Shown here in pieces: positions 18,867 through 25,986 of a stretch of DNA of 64,000 bases; within the stretch, counting starts at the first letter, position 1; every line of letters begins with the position of its first letter. Source of the DNA: Desulfovibrio sp. JY. Lineage in GTDB: Bacteria; Desulfobacterota; Desulfovibrionia; Desulfovibrionales; Desulfovibrionaceae. The notes under the pieces were generated by a model. That model did not search any database. It was not told where the DNA came from and worked only from the letters and a program-made list of their open reading frames with translations. Where the stretch lies: the NCBI GenBank assembly GCA_021730285.1, contig CP082962.1, positions 1,116,001 through 1,180,000 of the forward strand, given 5' to 3'. The position numbers and the translations under genes are program-made.

Positions 18867-19356
18867 GGGCTGCGGCTTCAACGACTGCCTGGACATCCTG
18901 CGGGAACTGCCCGTTTTCAACGGCGTCCCCCTCGATGTCGTCAAGGTGCTGGCCTACCTTTCCGGCCGGGAGGAATTCAGCGCGGGCGACGCCCTGTGCG
19001 AACAGGGCGAAGCGCTGGACCGCTGCTTCTTCCTCCTGTGCGGCGAGGTGGAAACGACCCGGCAAACCGAGGATTGCGAGGTCTCCTTTTCCAAACGCGG
19101 CCAGGGCTTCTTCTTCGGCGGCCTGGGCCTTCTGGGCTCGGTCAAGGCGCTCTATACCGTGCGGGCCGCGACCGACACCCAATGCCTGGTGCTGTCCCGG
19201 GAAAAATTCCTCAAAACCGCCGAACGCTTCCCGGATATCCTGCCCAAAATCCTCGGCAACGTGGTGGAACACGTGTTCCGCTGGGAAGAAGCCTTCCTGA
19301 AAGCCCACGCCGCGGAATGCGCCCAAAACGGCGAGATGGGACTGAGTCTGTTTTAG
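18832..19356 (+). CDS. Cyclic-nucleotide-binding domain protein
   Basis: 174 aa. A single Crp-type cNMP-binding beta-barrel (FNGVPLDVVKVLAYLSGREEFSAGDALCEQGE ... GEVETTRQ ... FGGLGLL) followed by helices. There is no helix-turn-helix domain, so it is not a Crp-type transcription factor; it resembles a stand-alone regulatory subunit. The ATG lies inside the end of the ABC transporter gene (35-base overlap, GGGG before it), which implies coupled translation and a regulatory role for that transporter. Conservation of the phosphate-binding Arg is not clear, so the ligand may not be a cyclic nucleotide. Confidence 0.8.
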   Translation: MNSSTEHLEGVKGCGFNDCLDILRELPVFNGVPLDVVKVLAYLSGREEFSAGDALCEQGEALDRCFFLLCGEVETTRQTEDCEVSFSKRGQGFFFGGLGLLGSVKALYTVRAATDTQCLVLSREKFLKTAERFPDILPKILGNVVEHVFRWEEAFLKAHAAECAQNGEMGLSLF

Positions 19357-19371
19357 GAAGCGAAATGCGAA

Positions 19372-19533
19372 CCGGGGGGAAACTTTTTTGAAAAAAAGTT
19401 TCCCCCCGGGCCCCCCTTCAAAAAACTCTAACGGTTACGACAGACATCCTTAAACAGCCTGTAATCGTTAAAAGTTTTTGGGAGGGGAGAGCGCGAGAGG
19501 GGGACCCTTTTTTCAAAAAGGGTCCCCCTCTCG
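19372..19533. repeat. Dispersed composite palindromic element between convergent genes
   Basis: Hairpin A at 19372-19409 starts 16 bases after the stop of the cNMP-domain gene; hairpin B at 19494-19533 precedes the stop of the opposing NifX-like gene. The spacer ends form a weaker inverted repeat (CTAACGGTTAC with GTAATCGTTA). Confidence 0.8.
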
Positions 19534-19564
19534 CACACTTTTTTCCTCTCTTCCCTCACCCCGC

Positions 19565-19936
19565 TTACGCAATCGGGTGCAGGCAGTCGTGGCCGTGGGC
19601 CTGGCAGAGTTCGTCCTTGTCCTTGAGCGTGCCGGCCAGGAAAGCTTCGGCTGCCTCGCGCACCGGCCCGGACGCGCCGCGCACCACGGTCAGGCCGGCC
19701 TGACGCAGCTTGTCCGCCGCGCCCTGGCCCATGTTGCCGGCGATAAGCGCGCCGACGCCCATGGTAACCAGCGTTTCCACCAGATTGGACCGGCAGCCGC
19801 ACTGTGCCGGCGGCTCGAAGGTTTCTTCCGAAACGATCCTGTTGTCGTCGCCCACGGTCAGCACCGTGAAATAGCCGCAATGGCCGAAATGCTCGTCCAC
19901 CTGCCCGTCACGGGAAGGGATGGCGATTTTCCGCAT
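19565..19936 (-). CDS. Dinitrogenase iron-molybdenum cofactor family protein (NifX/NafY-like)
   Basis: 123 aa. KIAIPSRDGQVDEHFGHCGYFTV (residues 3-25) is the signature N-terminus of the NifX/NifB-C family, with the HFGHC pattern. GVGALIAGNMGQGAADKL is the conserved central strand-helix. These small proteins bind metal clusters or their precursors and are common in sulfate reducers outside nif operons. A CxC (QCGCRS) and a Cys/His tail (LCQAHGHDCLH) could add metal ligands. The ATG chosen starts the family core; an upstream in-frame ATG would add 17 residues. Confidence 0.85.
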   Translation of the reverse strand: MRKIAIPSRDGQVDEHFGHCGYFTVLTVGDDNRIVSEETFEPPAQCGCRSNLVETLVTMGVGALIAGNMGQGAADKLRQAGLTVVRGASGPVREAAEAFLAGTLKDKDELCQAHGHDCLHPIA

Positions 19937-20038
19937 AGGCTGGGTACTCCTTTGCTTGCGGCCGTCCAAAGGCGAAGGAACGGCCACCGGATTGTTGCGC
20001 AGGATACTTGGATAAGTCTTTTTTCCGGGGAGGCAAGC

Positions 20039-20683
20039 TCACCCGAGATCCGGGCCGGCCGGGCAGTAGGCGGCGAACGGTCCCATTTCCTTGAGGGCGG
20101 CCAGTGTCCCGGCGGCGCTTTTGTGCACCACGCCCCGGATGCCGAGCGTCCCGGCCACTTCCACGAAAAGCGCCCGGTCGTCGATGTAGACCGCCTCCTC
20201 GGGCGCGGTCTGGGCGATGTCCAGGGCGATGCGGAAGATGTCCGCGTCGGGCTTGCGGAAATGCACGAAGCAGGAGGACACGAAGGCGTCGATGAAGCAG
20301 CCGAGGCCGAAGGTCCGGATGCGGTGTTCGTTCAATTCCCGGCCTTCGTTGTTGACCGTGACGATCTTGATCCCGTGCGTGGCCTTGAGTTCCCGCAACG
20401 CGTCCAGCATTTCGGGCAGAGGCTCGGAACGGCTGAACATGAAGTCCTTGAAGGCCGCCCGGGTAAACGTCCGGGGCGCGTAAAAGACGGTGCGGTCGAG
20501 GTATTCGTCCAGGGTGAGCTTGCCTTCCTCGAAGGCGTCGAAGGTCAGGTGGTGGCGCTCGTCGACCTCGTCGCAATCCAGGTCGAAGGTGCGGCAGGCG
20601 AGCTTTCTGGCCGCCCGGTCCCAGCCGTTGGTGAGCATCACGCCGCCGACATCGCAAAAAAGCGTGGTGATGGGTTGCGTCAC
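20039..20683 (-). CDS. HAD-superfamily hydrolase
   Basis: 214 aa from a GTG with AGGAGG nine bases upstream. Motif I is CDVGGVML, so the nucleophile Asp is present but the usual second Asp is Gly, as in the YihX/epoxide-hydrolase-like branch of subfamily IA. Motif II is TVNNEG, motif III Lys is in HFRKPDADIF, and motif IV is YIDDR. A phosphatase for a small metabolite is likely; substrate unknown. It is a single gene, not overlapping its neighbours. Confidence 0.8.
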   Translation of the reverse strand: MTQPITTLFCDVGGVMLTNGWDRAARKLACRTFDLDCDEVDERHHLTFDAFEEGKLTLDEYLDRTVFYAPRTFTRAAFKDFMFSRSEPLPEMLDALRELKATHGIKIVTVNNEGRELNEHRIRTFGLGCFIDAFVSSCFVHFRKPDADIFRIALDIAQTAPEEAVYIDDRALFVEVAGTLGIRGVVHKSAAGTLAALKEMGPFAAYCPAGPDLG

Positions 20684-20756
20684 GGCAAATTCCTCCTGCC
20701 GGCGCGGCCGGCGGTTCGGGATAGTGCCGTTATAGACCCGCTTTCCGGGGTCGGCG

Positions 20757-21428
20757 TCAAGCCGGGTTGCGGGCTTGACGCCGGCGGCGGGGGATAAGTC
20801 CGGTCGAACGCACCGGGGCGGTGCGCCAGTCGCAGGTGATGGCCAGCATGCGCAGGCTGAAGGTGACGGTGATGGTGCAAAGCGCGGCGAAAAGCGGCGG
20901 CAGGCCCAGGCTGCGCAGCAGAAACGGATAGGTCAGGCAGCCGATCAGGGCGGCCAGGGCGTAGAACTGGCCGGGCCTGAAGACCAGCGGCTCCTTGCGG
21001 GTCAGGACGTCGCGCAACAGTCCCCCGCCGCAGGCGTTGATGGTGCCGACCAGCACGGCCGGAGCAAAGGCCAGGCCGAAGGCCAGGGACTTGTCCATGC
21101 CGACCACGGCGTAGGCCCCGAGCGCCGCGGCGTCGACCACGGCCACCAGCCGCTCCGACAGCACGGCCCGACGGCCGAAAATGAGACAGGCCAAGGCTGC
21201 GGCGGCCACGGCGAAGAGATAGGCTTGGTTGCTGATGACGGCCGGAGCGCCGGATTGCAGAAAAATGCCGTCGCGGATGAGCGCCCCGCCAAGGCCCGTG
21301 GCCAGGGACAGGCCGAGCAGGCCGACCAGGTCGAAGCGACGACGGATGGCCTCGATGGCCCCGGTTGCGGCCATGAGGAAAACGGCGAAAAGATCCAGGG
21401 CGAGAGGCAGTTCAAAGCCATGCTGCAT
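20757..21428 (-). CDS. TRIC-type cation channel (UPF0126) family membrane protein
   Basis: 223 aa with about seven hydrophobic segments. Two internally related halves carry the family signatures: GAIEAIRRRFDLVGLLGLSLATGLGGALIRD and GTINACGGGLLRDVL. Bacterial UPF0126 proteins are homologues of trimeric intracellular cation channels and are monovalent-cation channels or glycine-linked in some reports. It lies in the inner membrane. It is followed in the same direction by nothing coupled; the exchanger gene ends 85 bases upstream. Confidence 0.88.
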   Translation of the reverse strand: MQHGFELPLALDLFAVFLMAATGAIEAIRRRFDLVGLLGLSLATGLGGALIRDGIFLQSGAPAVISNQAYLFAVAAAALACLIFGRRAVLSERLVAVVDAAALGAYAVVGMDKSLAFGLAFAPAVLVGTINACGGGLLRDVLTRKEPLVFRPGQFYALAALIGCLTYPFLLRSLGLPPLFAALCTITVTFSLRMLAITCDWRTAPVRSTGLIPRRRRQARNPA

Positions 21429-21512
21429 GACGGCTGACCTCGTTCGAGAAGTGCCCGCCCCGGGGGGATCTCCGGGGCGAGGGGCGGTACATAGGGCCGG
21501 TCCCGGGCCGCG

Positions 21513-22736
21513 TCAAGAGGTCCCGCGACGCCCCGGCCGGAGCAGGACCAACAGTTGCGGTCCAATGTGCGGCAAAAGCACGACAAACACGCCAAAATAT
21601 AAAAACGTGAAGAGATAATGCACCTGGCCGCCGGTCAGATGGCCGGGCAGCAACGCCCAGACCGCGTTCGGCACGGCCGGGGCCAGGAACTGGCCGATGA
21701 AAAGGCCGAAGAGCAAAAGCGCGCCCCGCACATCCAGGCGCAGCCCGGCCAGCAGGCCGACAGCCAGGAGCGACTGGGCGGCGGTGAGCATGATTTCGTG
21801 CAATTGCAAGCCGTCGAGAGGGATGGGCGTGGCGAACGACCCCGCCGACACGCCGTAGACGCCCGGGATCATGCCCACAAGCAGGGTCCACTGGTTGAGC
21901 TTGGAGGAGACGAGGCTGCCGAGCGCCAGTCCGGCCCGGCCGCGCAGGGCGAATATGATGGCCACGATGAATTCCGGCGCTTCCGAGGCGATGGGGGCCA
22001 GCCACTGCACCAGCAGAAATTCGCTGATGCCGAGGATGCGCCCCGTGGCCACCAGCCCCTCGCTGAAACGTTCGGCATTGGCCACGATGACCCCGGCGGC
22101 GAAGAGAAAAAGCAGCGCCGTGGCCCACCGCCGCCTGACGGCCGGAAGCCGCGCGATACGGGCGGCCACGCCCTCGAGGTCCGGCTCCTCGGCCTCGCGG
22201 CGGCCGGCCAGGGCGATGTAGACGACATAGAGCCCGACCAGGACCAGGCCGTCGACCCAGGTCAGGCTGCCGGACAGGGGAATGGTGATGGCGTAGGCCG
22301 TGGCCAGCCCCAGAAAAACCACCTCCAGGCGGCGTTCGGCCTCCAGCACCACGGGCTGTCGCGTGCGCCACCAGACGATGCCGGCCACGGCCGTCCAGGC
22401 CACGCCGATCAGCAGCCGGTTGGCGCCGGTCATGTTGGCGATGGCGAAGTGGGCGTAATCGGAGTCCGGATGCTGCCCGGCCATCCAGGTGAAATACATG
22501 TCCACGGCGTATTCCGGCAAAACGGCGATCAGCGCCACCACGGCCAGGGCCAGGGCCTGGGGGATGTCGTGCTGGGCCACGTCGCAGGCCCACAGAAGCA
22601 GGAAGGACGCGCCGAGGATGGCCGCGCCGGCCACGATGGCCGCTGTCTGGGGCGACAGGTGCACCCCGGCAAGCGAGGCGGCCAGCCCGGGCAGGCAGGC
22701 GATCAGGGCGAGGTACAAGGGGATCAGCGCTTTCAT
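21513..22736 (-). CDS. CaCA-family cation exchanger, probable Mn2+ (or Ca2+) exporter
   Basis: 407 aa with about eleven membrane segments. The two alpha repeats are clear: ALPEYAVDMYF with NMTGANRLLIG, and ASEAPEFIVAII with GSLVSSKLNQWTLLVG; acidic residues in these bind the cation. Such inner-membrane antiporters exchange Na+ or H+ for Ca2+ or similar ions. AGGAG lies five bases before the ATG. The transcript leader is a yybP-ykoY riboswitch (22795-22905), a class that senses Mn2+, so I infer that Mn2+ export or homeostasis is the real job here. Confidence 0.85.
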   Translation of the reverse strand: MKALIPLYLALIACLPGLAASLAGVHLSPQTAAIVAGAAILGASFLLLWACDVAQHDIPQALALAVVALIAVLPEYAVDMYFTWMAGQHPDSDYAHFAIANMTGANRLLIGVAWTAVAGIVWWRTRQPVVLEAERRLEVVFLGLATAYAITIPLSGSLTWVDGLVLVGLYVVYIALAGRREAEEPDLEGVAARIARLPAVRRRWATALLFLFAAGVIVANAERFSEGLVATGRILGISEFLLVQWLAPIASEAPEFIVAIIFALRGRAGLALGSLVSSKLNQWTLLVGMIPGVYGVSAGSFATPIPLDGLQLHEIMLTAAQSLLAVGLLAGLRLDVRGALLLFGLFIGQFLAPAVPNAVWALLPGHLTGGQVHYLFTFLYFGVFVVLLPHIGPQLLVLLRPGRRGTS

Positions 22737-22761
22737 GACGTCTCCTCGGGTTGGCGCGGCC

Positions 22762-22803
22762 GAAAAAAAAAGACCTTGGCACGCGCATGCATGCCAAAGG
22801 TCT
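22762..22803 (-). terminator. Riboswitch-controlled intrinsic terminator
   Basis: On the minus strand, AGACCTTTGGCATGC pairs with GCGTGCCAAGGTCT and is followed by nine U. The upstream arm includes CCTTTGG, which is also the 3' strand of aptamer helix P1, so aptamer folding and terminator folding are mutually exclusive: ligand binding would let transcription read into the exchanger gene. Confidence 0.85.
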
Positions 22804-22905
22804 CGCCGATCGGCACCGAGGGACCGACGACAGGGCCAGGCGGCGCGAACGCCGCAGTGATGTTGACCCTGCCCGAAACAGCTACTCCCCTTTGGGTTTT
22901 CCTAA
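22795..22905 (-). promoter_or_regulatory. yybP-ykoY (Mn2+) riboswitch aptamer
   Basis: The minus strand carries the conserved class elements in order: AAAGGGGAGTAGC near the 5' end, GTCAACATCA in the middle, and GGCGAGACCTTTGG at the 3' end. CCAAAGG (22896-22890 region) pairs with CCTTTGG to form P1. The variable middle forms a GC hairpin (GGCGTTCGCGCC). This class binds Mn2+ with Mg2+ and controls cation exporters. Identified by conserved motifs read by eye, not by a covariance model. Confidence 0.88.
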
Positions 22906-22932
22906 GATAAAGGCGTTACGCCTGGCTGTCAA
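22904..22932 (-). promoter_or_regulatory. Sigma70 promoter of the riboswitch-exchanger transcript
   Basis: TTGACA (22932-22927) and TATCTT (22909-22904) with a 17-base spacer on the minus strand. Predicted start of transcription falls at about 22897, right at the riboswitch 5' end. The promoter overlaps the last codons of the next gene upstream. Confidence 0.7.
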
Positions 22933-23209
22933 CCGCAGGGGAATCCTCTTCTTCCATATCCTTAAGCATTTCAATCATCTGTTCGGAAAAAAGGTAGAGC
23001 GCGTCCACGGCAAAGGCGTATTCCGGCACTTCCTCGCGCCACAGGACCATGAGATCCTTGACCTTGTCCCGGGCGGCCAGGACCTCGCCCTCGGTCTCGG
23101 CGTTGTTGATTTCGGCCAAGGCCTCCAGATATTCGTCGCTCATAAAAGCCGTCACCAGCCCACGACCCACGCGTTCCTTGTCGATGCCGTCCCAGACTCC
23201 CGCCGCCAT
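22916..23209 (-). CDS. Hypothetical helical protein
   Basis: 97 aa, acidic and predicted to be almost all helix (EYLEALAEINNAETEGEVLAARDKVKDLM, then VDALYLFSEQMIEMLKDMEEED). GGAG seven bases before the ATG gives the start; the open frame further upstream runs into the long palindrome at 23254. No domain or metal motif recognised, and no signal peptide, so presumably cytoplasmic. Its 3' end hosts the promoter of the exchanger transcript. Confidence 0.6.
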   Translation of the reverse strand: MAAGVWDGIDKERVGRGLVTAFMSDEYLEALAEINNAETEGEVLAARDKVKDLMVLWREEVPEYAFAVDALYLFSEQMIEMLKDMEEEDSPAVDSQA

Positions 23210-23253
23210 TTCCTTTCTCCTTGCCAAATCGCTTGCAAAATTTTTCTTTGGTC

Positions 23254-23335
23254 GGCTGGCCGTGGGGTAAGGCGGCCGCACGCGGCGCATATTCGAAGAA
23301 TACGCCTTCGCGTCCGCCTTACCCCACGGCCAGCC
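23254..23335. repeat. Long perfect inverted repeat (22-bp arms)
   Basis: Arms at 23254-23275 and 23314-23335 are exact complements, beginning GGCTGGCCGTGGGG. The 38-base interior contains further complementarity (ACGCG with CGCGT, and a TTCGAA centre), so an 82-base hairpin is possible. It lies in the roughly 385-base noncoding stretch between the hypothetical gene and the zinc-ribbon gene. It does not resemble the hairpin A/B family, has no U-tract, and could be a remnant of a mobile element or a structured RNA. Confidence 0.8.
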
Positions 23336-23422
23336 CAGGTCACACAGAGTTACCCGGGAACAAATCCCCCGCCTCTCGAAACAAAATTATGGATTGCGCC
23401 GGATGCGCATCGAACTTGGAAA

Positions 23423-23474
23423 GTGTTCCCGTTTCCGGTTGTATTATAGTGTTCCCGCTTCCAACCGTATTATG
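23423..23474. repeat. Two-copy 26-bp tandem repeat
   Basis: GTGTTCCCGTTTCC... at 23423-23448 is followed directly by a second copy at 23449-23474. About 20 of 26 bases agree, and all differences are transitions. Each copy ends in GTATTAT, which is close to a -10 element. Noncoding as far as I can see. Confidence 0.55.
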
Positions 23475-23528
23475 CGACATCGCCTGTCGCAACGCCCCCC
23501 GTTAAGAGTTTTTTTGGAGGGTGGGGGT

Positions 23529-23574
23529 CCGGGGGAGGGGACCTTTTTTTGCAAAAAAAGGTCCCCTCCCCCGG
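23529..23574. repeat. Palindromic repeat, single long hairpin
   Basis: CCGGGGGAGGGGACC and a run of seven T pair with the complement across a 2-base loop; 22-bp perfect arms. It lies 21 bases beyond the stop of the zinc-ribbon gene (minus strand), the same 3' position as other family members. Confidence 0.75.
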
Positions 23575-23594
23575 TTCCCTGCTCCCCGCGCCCC

Positions 23595-23804
23595 TTACAT
23601 CCTGTCCAGGGGGACGTTGGCGTACACTTCGTCGAAGTCGTCGTCGAGCTGGTCCACGAGGCCGGCCGGGTCGAACTCCTGGCCGCAGGCGTGGCAGGTC
23701 AGCATGATGCGCAGGCAGGTGCGTTCGTAGGTCAGGTGCTTGCCGCAGTGCGGGCAGGTCACCTTGGCCTCGGTCGGCGCGAAGTTGATACGGGAAAAAG
23801 CCAT
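23595..23804 (-). CDS. Small zinc-ribbon protein with two CxxC motifs
   Basis: 69 aa. CPHCGKH and CHACGQE (about residues 17-23 and 37-43), plus a Cys between them, form a likely zinc ribbon. The acidic tail (LDDDFDEVY) may be a partner site. GGAG before the ATG supports the start. Small dual-CxxC proteins are frequent in sulfate reducers, and their role is not settled. The HD-GYP gene lies ten bases upstream in the same direction, so the two are likely cotranscribed. Confidence 0.75.
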   Translation of the reverse strand: MAFSRINFAPTEAKVTCPHCGKHLTYERTCLRIMLTCHACGQEFDPAGLVDQLDDDFDEVYANVPLDRM

Positions 23805-23814
23805 GGGAACTCCT

Positions 23815-24798
23815 TTAAACCATGTTGGCGCCGCTTAGGATCACGATCAGGCGCTTGAACACGTCCAGATCGAAGGCGTCGCTCATCTCGTCACGCATCA
23901 GGCGCAGGGCCTGAAACGGCTGCATGGCGTCGGCATAGGGGCGCTTGGTGGTCAGGGCGTCGTAGACGTCGGCCACGGCCAGGGCCCGCACGTAGGGAGG
24001 GATCAGTTCGCCGGGCAGGCCGCCGGGGTAGCCGGTGCCGTCCATGCGCTCGTGGTGCATGAGAATGCAGTGGGCGGCGGTCTGGGTCAGCGGCACGTCC
24101 TGGCACAGGGCCAGGCCCTTGGCCGGGTGGGTATTGATGACGGCCCGTTCCTCAGGGGTCAGCTGCCCGGGCTTGGACAGGATTTCCACGGGAATGTGCG
24201 TCTTGCCGATATCGTGCAAAAGCGCCCCGATGCCGGCCTGAACCAGGGTATACTCGTCGACCTTCATGTTTTGCAGGATGGCGGTGGAAAAAACGAACAC
24301 CTGCACGTTGTGGGTATGCACGGTGTAGTCGTGGGAGGCCAGGGCGGCGATGCGCTTGAGCGACTCGTCGATGGCGAGAAATTTCAGGCTCTTTTCAACG
24401 AGGTTGGCGATCCGGGAGTATTCCCGCTTGCCGATCCCCTTGGGCAGGCGCGTCTCGAAAACCTCGCGCACCACGGCGTCGGCCGCCGTGTAGAGGACCT
24501 TGGCCCGCTCCTCCACGGGAATGATGGAATCGGCCAGGATCTGCGGCAGGTGCTTTTCGACGTAGCGGTCGTAATCGGGCTTCTGCTCGGCCCGGACATA
24601 GACTTCCGCGACCCCCGCGTCGTGGAGCTTCTGGCGATGGCGCGAGGTGAACTGCTCGTTTTCCGCCGCGTACAGGACGTAGTTGCCGGCCTGCTTGATG
24701 TAGACGCGAAACCGCCCCAAGGTCTTCGGAAAGATCATCAGGGGAGAAACGGCGAAGTAAAAGTCTTCCCGCGAGTCCATTGTGGCCTTGCCTTGCAT
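23815..24798 (-). CDS. HD-GYP domain protein, probable c-di-GMP phosphodiesterase
   Basis: 327 aa. The N-terminal 130 residues are a variable domain resembling DUF3391-like sensor parts. The HD-GYP domain follows with all metal and signature motifs: HDIGKTHIP, HHERMDGTGYPGG and ADVYDALT. These enzymes hydrolyse c-di-GMP to GMP in the cytoplasm. GGAGG seven bases before the ATG (MQGKATMDS) fixes the start. No receiver domain or membrane segment is present. The zinc-ribbon gene follows after ten bases. Confidence 0.92.
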   Translation of the reverse strand: MQGKATMDSREDFYFAVSPLMIFPKTLGRFRVYIKQAGNYVLYAAENEQFTSRHRQKLHDAGVAEVYVRAEQKPDYDRYVEKHLPQILADSIIPVEERAKVLYTAADAVVREVFETRLPKGIGKREYSRIANLVEKSLKFLAIDESLKRIAALASHDYTVHTHNVQVFVFSTAILQNMKVDEYTLVQAGIGALLHDIGKTHIPVEILSKPGQLTPEERAVINTHPAKGLALCQDVPLTQTAAHCILMHHERMDGTGYPGGLPGELIPPYVRALAVADVYDALTTKRPYADAMQPFQALRLMRDEMSDAFDLDVFKRLIVILSGANMV

Positions 24799-24866
24799 GC
24801 TCCCGCCTCCTGAGACGCGACGCCCGGCGGTTTCGCCGGTTGGGTACTGCTGCGACCGGCGGCGGA

Positions 24867-25595
24867 TCAGGCCGCCGGCACGTCGGCCGGTGTGACGGAA
24901 TGCTCGGGATAGCGCCGGGTCAGGGCCGGGCGCCCGCCCGGAAGACGCACGGCTTCCAGATAGAAGTCGAAGGCGTCGAGGGCGAGGCACAGGCCGAAAT
25001 CCGCCTCGGGCACAATGGCCGTTTCACCGAAAAAGATAGCCGCGCTCGGCGCGGTACGCAAAAATTTGGGGATGGCGGCGAAGGCGTTGGGCACGCCCTG
25101 GAGCAGGTTGGCCAGGTACATGGCGCACAGCTTGTCCTCGGGGGCGTGGGTCATGCCGGCCTTGCCCATGGCCACGATGGAGACGACTTCCGGGTCGGCT
25201 TCCAAGATGGCCTGGGCCGTGGCGCTGATGTTGGGAAACGAGCAGGTCAGGACGCGATCGGCGCTTTCCATGGCCGCGAAAAGTCCCCGGGTGCCGGCGG
25301 AAGTGGCGTGGACCAGGGTCTTGCCCGCAAGGGGCGCATCCTTGACCTCGCTTGGGGAGTTGCCGAAATCGAAGCCCTCGAGCTTGAGGCAGTTGCGCTC
25401 GCCGGCGAGCAGATAGTCCGGATGGGCCGCGCGCAAGGCCCGGGCATCCTCCACCGTATCCACGGGCAACATCCGTTCGGCTCCGGCGGCAAAGGCGTAG
25501 CAGGCCACGGAACAGGCGCGGAAAACGTCAATGACCACGGCCGTCCCCGTGGCCTGCTCCGCACCTGAAAGCAACTCCAACATCTTGATACGCAC
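24867..25595 (-). CDS. comB: 2-phosphosulfolactate phosphatase family protein (ComB-like)
   Basis: 242 aa from a GTG (GGGAGGG seven bases upstream); an ATG four codons later is the alternative. Core signatures of the family are visible: VVIDVFRACS near the N-terminus, FDFGNSPSEV, and the long VHATSAGTRGL segment. ComB hydrolyses 2-phosphosulfolactate in coenzyme M synthesis in methanogens, but the family is widespread in bacteria that do not make coenzyme M, where the substrate is uncertain and may be sulfolactate-related. Stand-alone gene; no other com genes are in view. Confidence 0.85.
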   Translation of the reverse strand: MRIKMLELLSGAEQATGTAVVIDVFRACSVACYAFAAGAERMLPVDTVEDARALRAAHPDYLLAGERNCLKLEGFDFGNSPSEVKDAPLAGKTLVHATSAGTRGLFAAMESADRVLTCSFPNISATAQAILEADPEVVSIVAMGKAGMTHAPEDKLCAMYLANLLQGVPNAFAAIPKFLRTAPSAAIFFGETAIVPEADFGLCLALDAFDFYLEAVRLPGGRPALTRRYPEHSVTPADVPAA

Positions 25596-25662
25596 GACAA
25601 TTCCCTCCCGGGAAAGGCCATAACAGTGTGTCGCGCGTTTGAAAAGCGCACGTTGCGCCGTC

Positions 25663-25691
25663 TTGCCACCCGGGAACCGAAACCGTATAAT
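25663..25691 (+). promoter_or_regulatory. Sigma70 promoter upstream of proB region
   Basis: TTGCCA (25663-25668) and a perfect TATAAT (25686-25691) with a 17-base spacer. The first ATG downstream is at 25728 and proB at 25987. It is divergent from comB. Confidence 0.7.
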
Positions 25692-25727
25692 CATTTGAAA
25701 CGTCACTACGATCCGGAGCCGCCAGCC

Positions 25728-25943
25728 ATGGCCGCAGATCCCGACTTCTCGCCGCCCCTTTTGCCCGTCATCCCGGAGTACACCTCCTGGACCGCGGGCG
25801 CGCGGGAAGCGGCAAAGCGGGACGCGGCAGCGGCCGACGCCTCCTTTGCCGGCCGTCACGGCCCCATCAGCGCGGCCGAGCCCTCGGCCGGGTCCCCCTC
25901 CCCGGAGGAACCCCGGGGAGGGATCGCCGACGAAACGGCCTGA
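25728..25943 (+). CDS. Small hypothetical protein upstream of proB
   Basis: 71 aa, rich in Ala, Pro, Ser and acidic residues and probably disordered. The support is its position: it starts 36 bases after a good promoter, has CGGAG 11 bases before the ATG, and ends 43 bases before proB. The frame is open from further upstream, which weakens the case. No domain recognised. It could instead be leader sequence. Confidence 0.4.
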   Translation: MAADPDFSPPLLPVIPEYTSWTAGAREAAKRDAAAADASFAGRHGPISAAEPSAGSPSPEEPRGGIADETA

Positions 25944-25986
25944 TCCCGGCTCCCCGCACAAACGCCTTACAAGGAGGGCCCCTGTC

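Noticed and set aside
18832-19356. A Crp-type transcription factor
   Set aside because: There is no helix-turn-helix after the binding domain; the C-terminus is only short helices.
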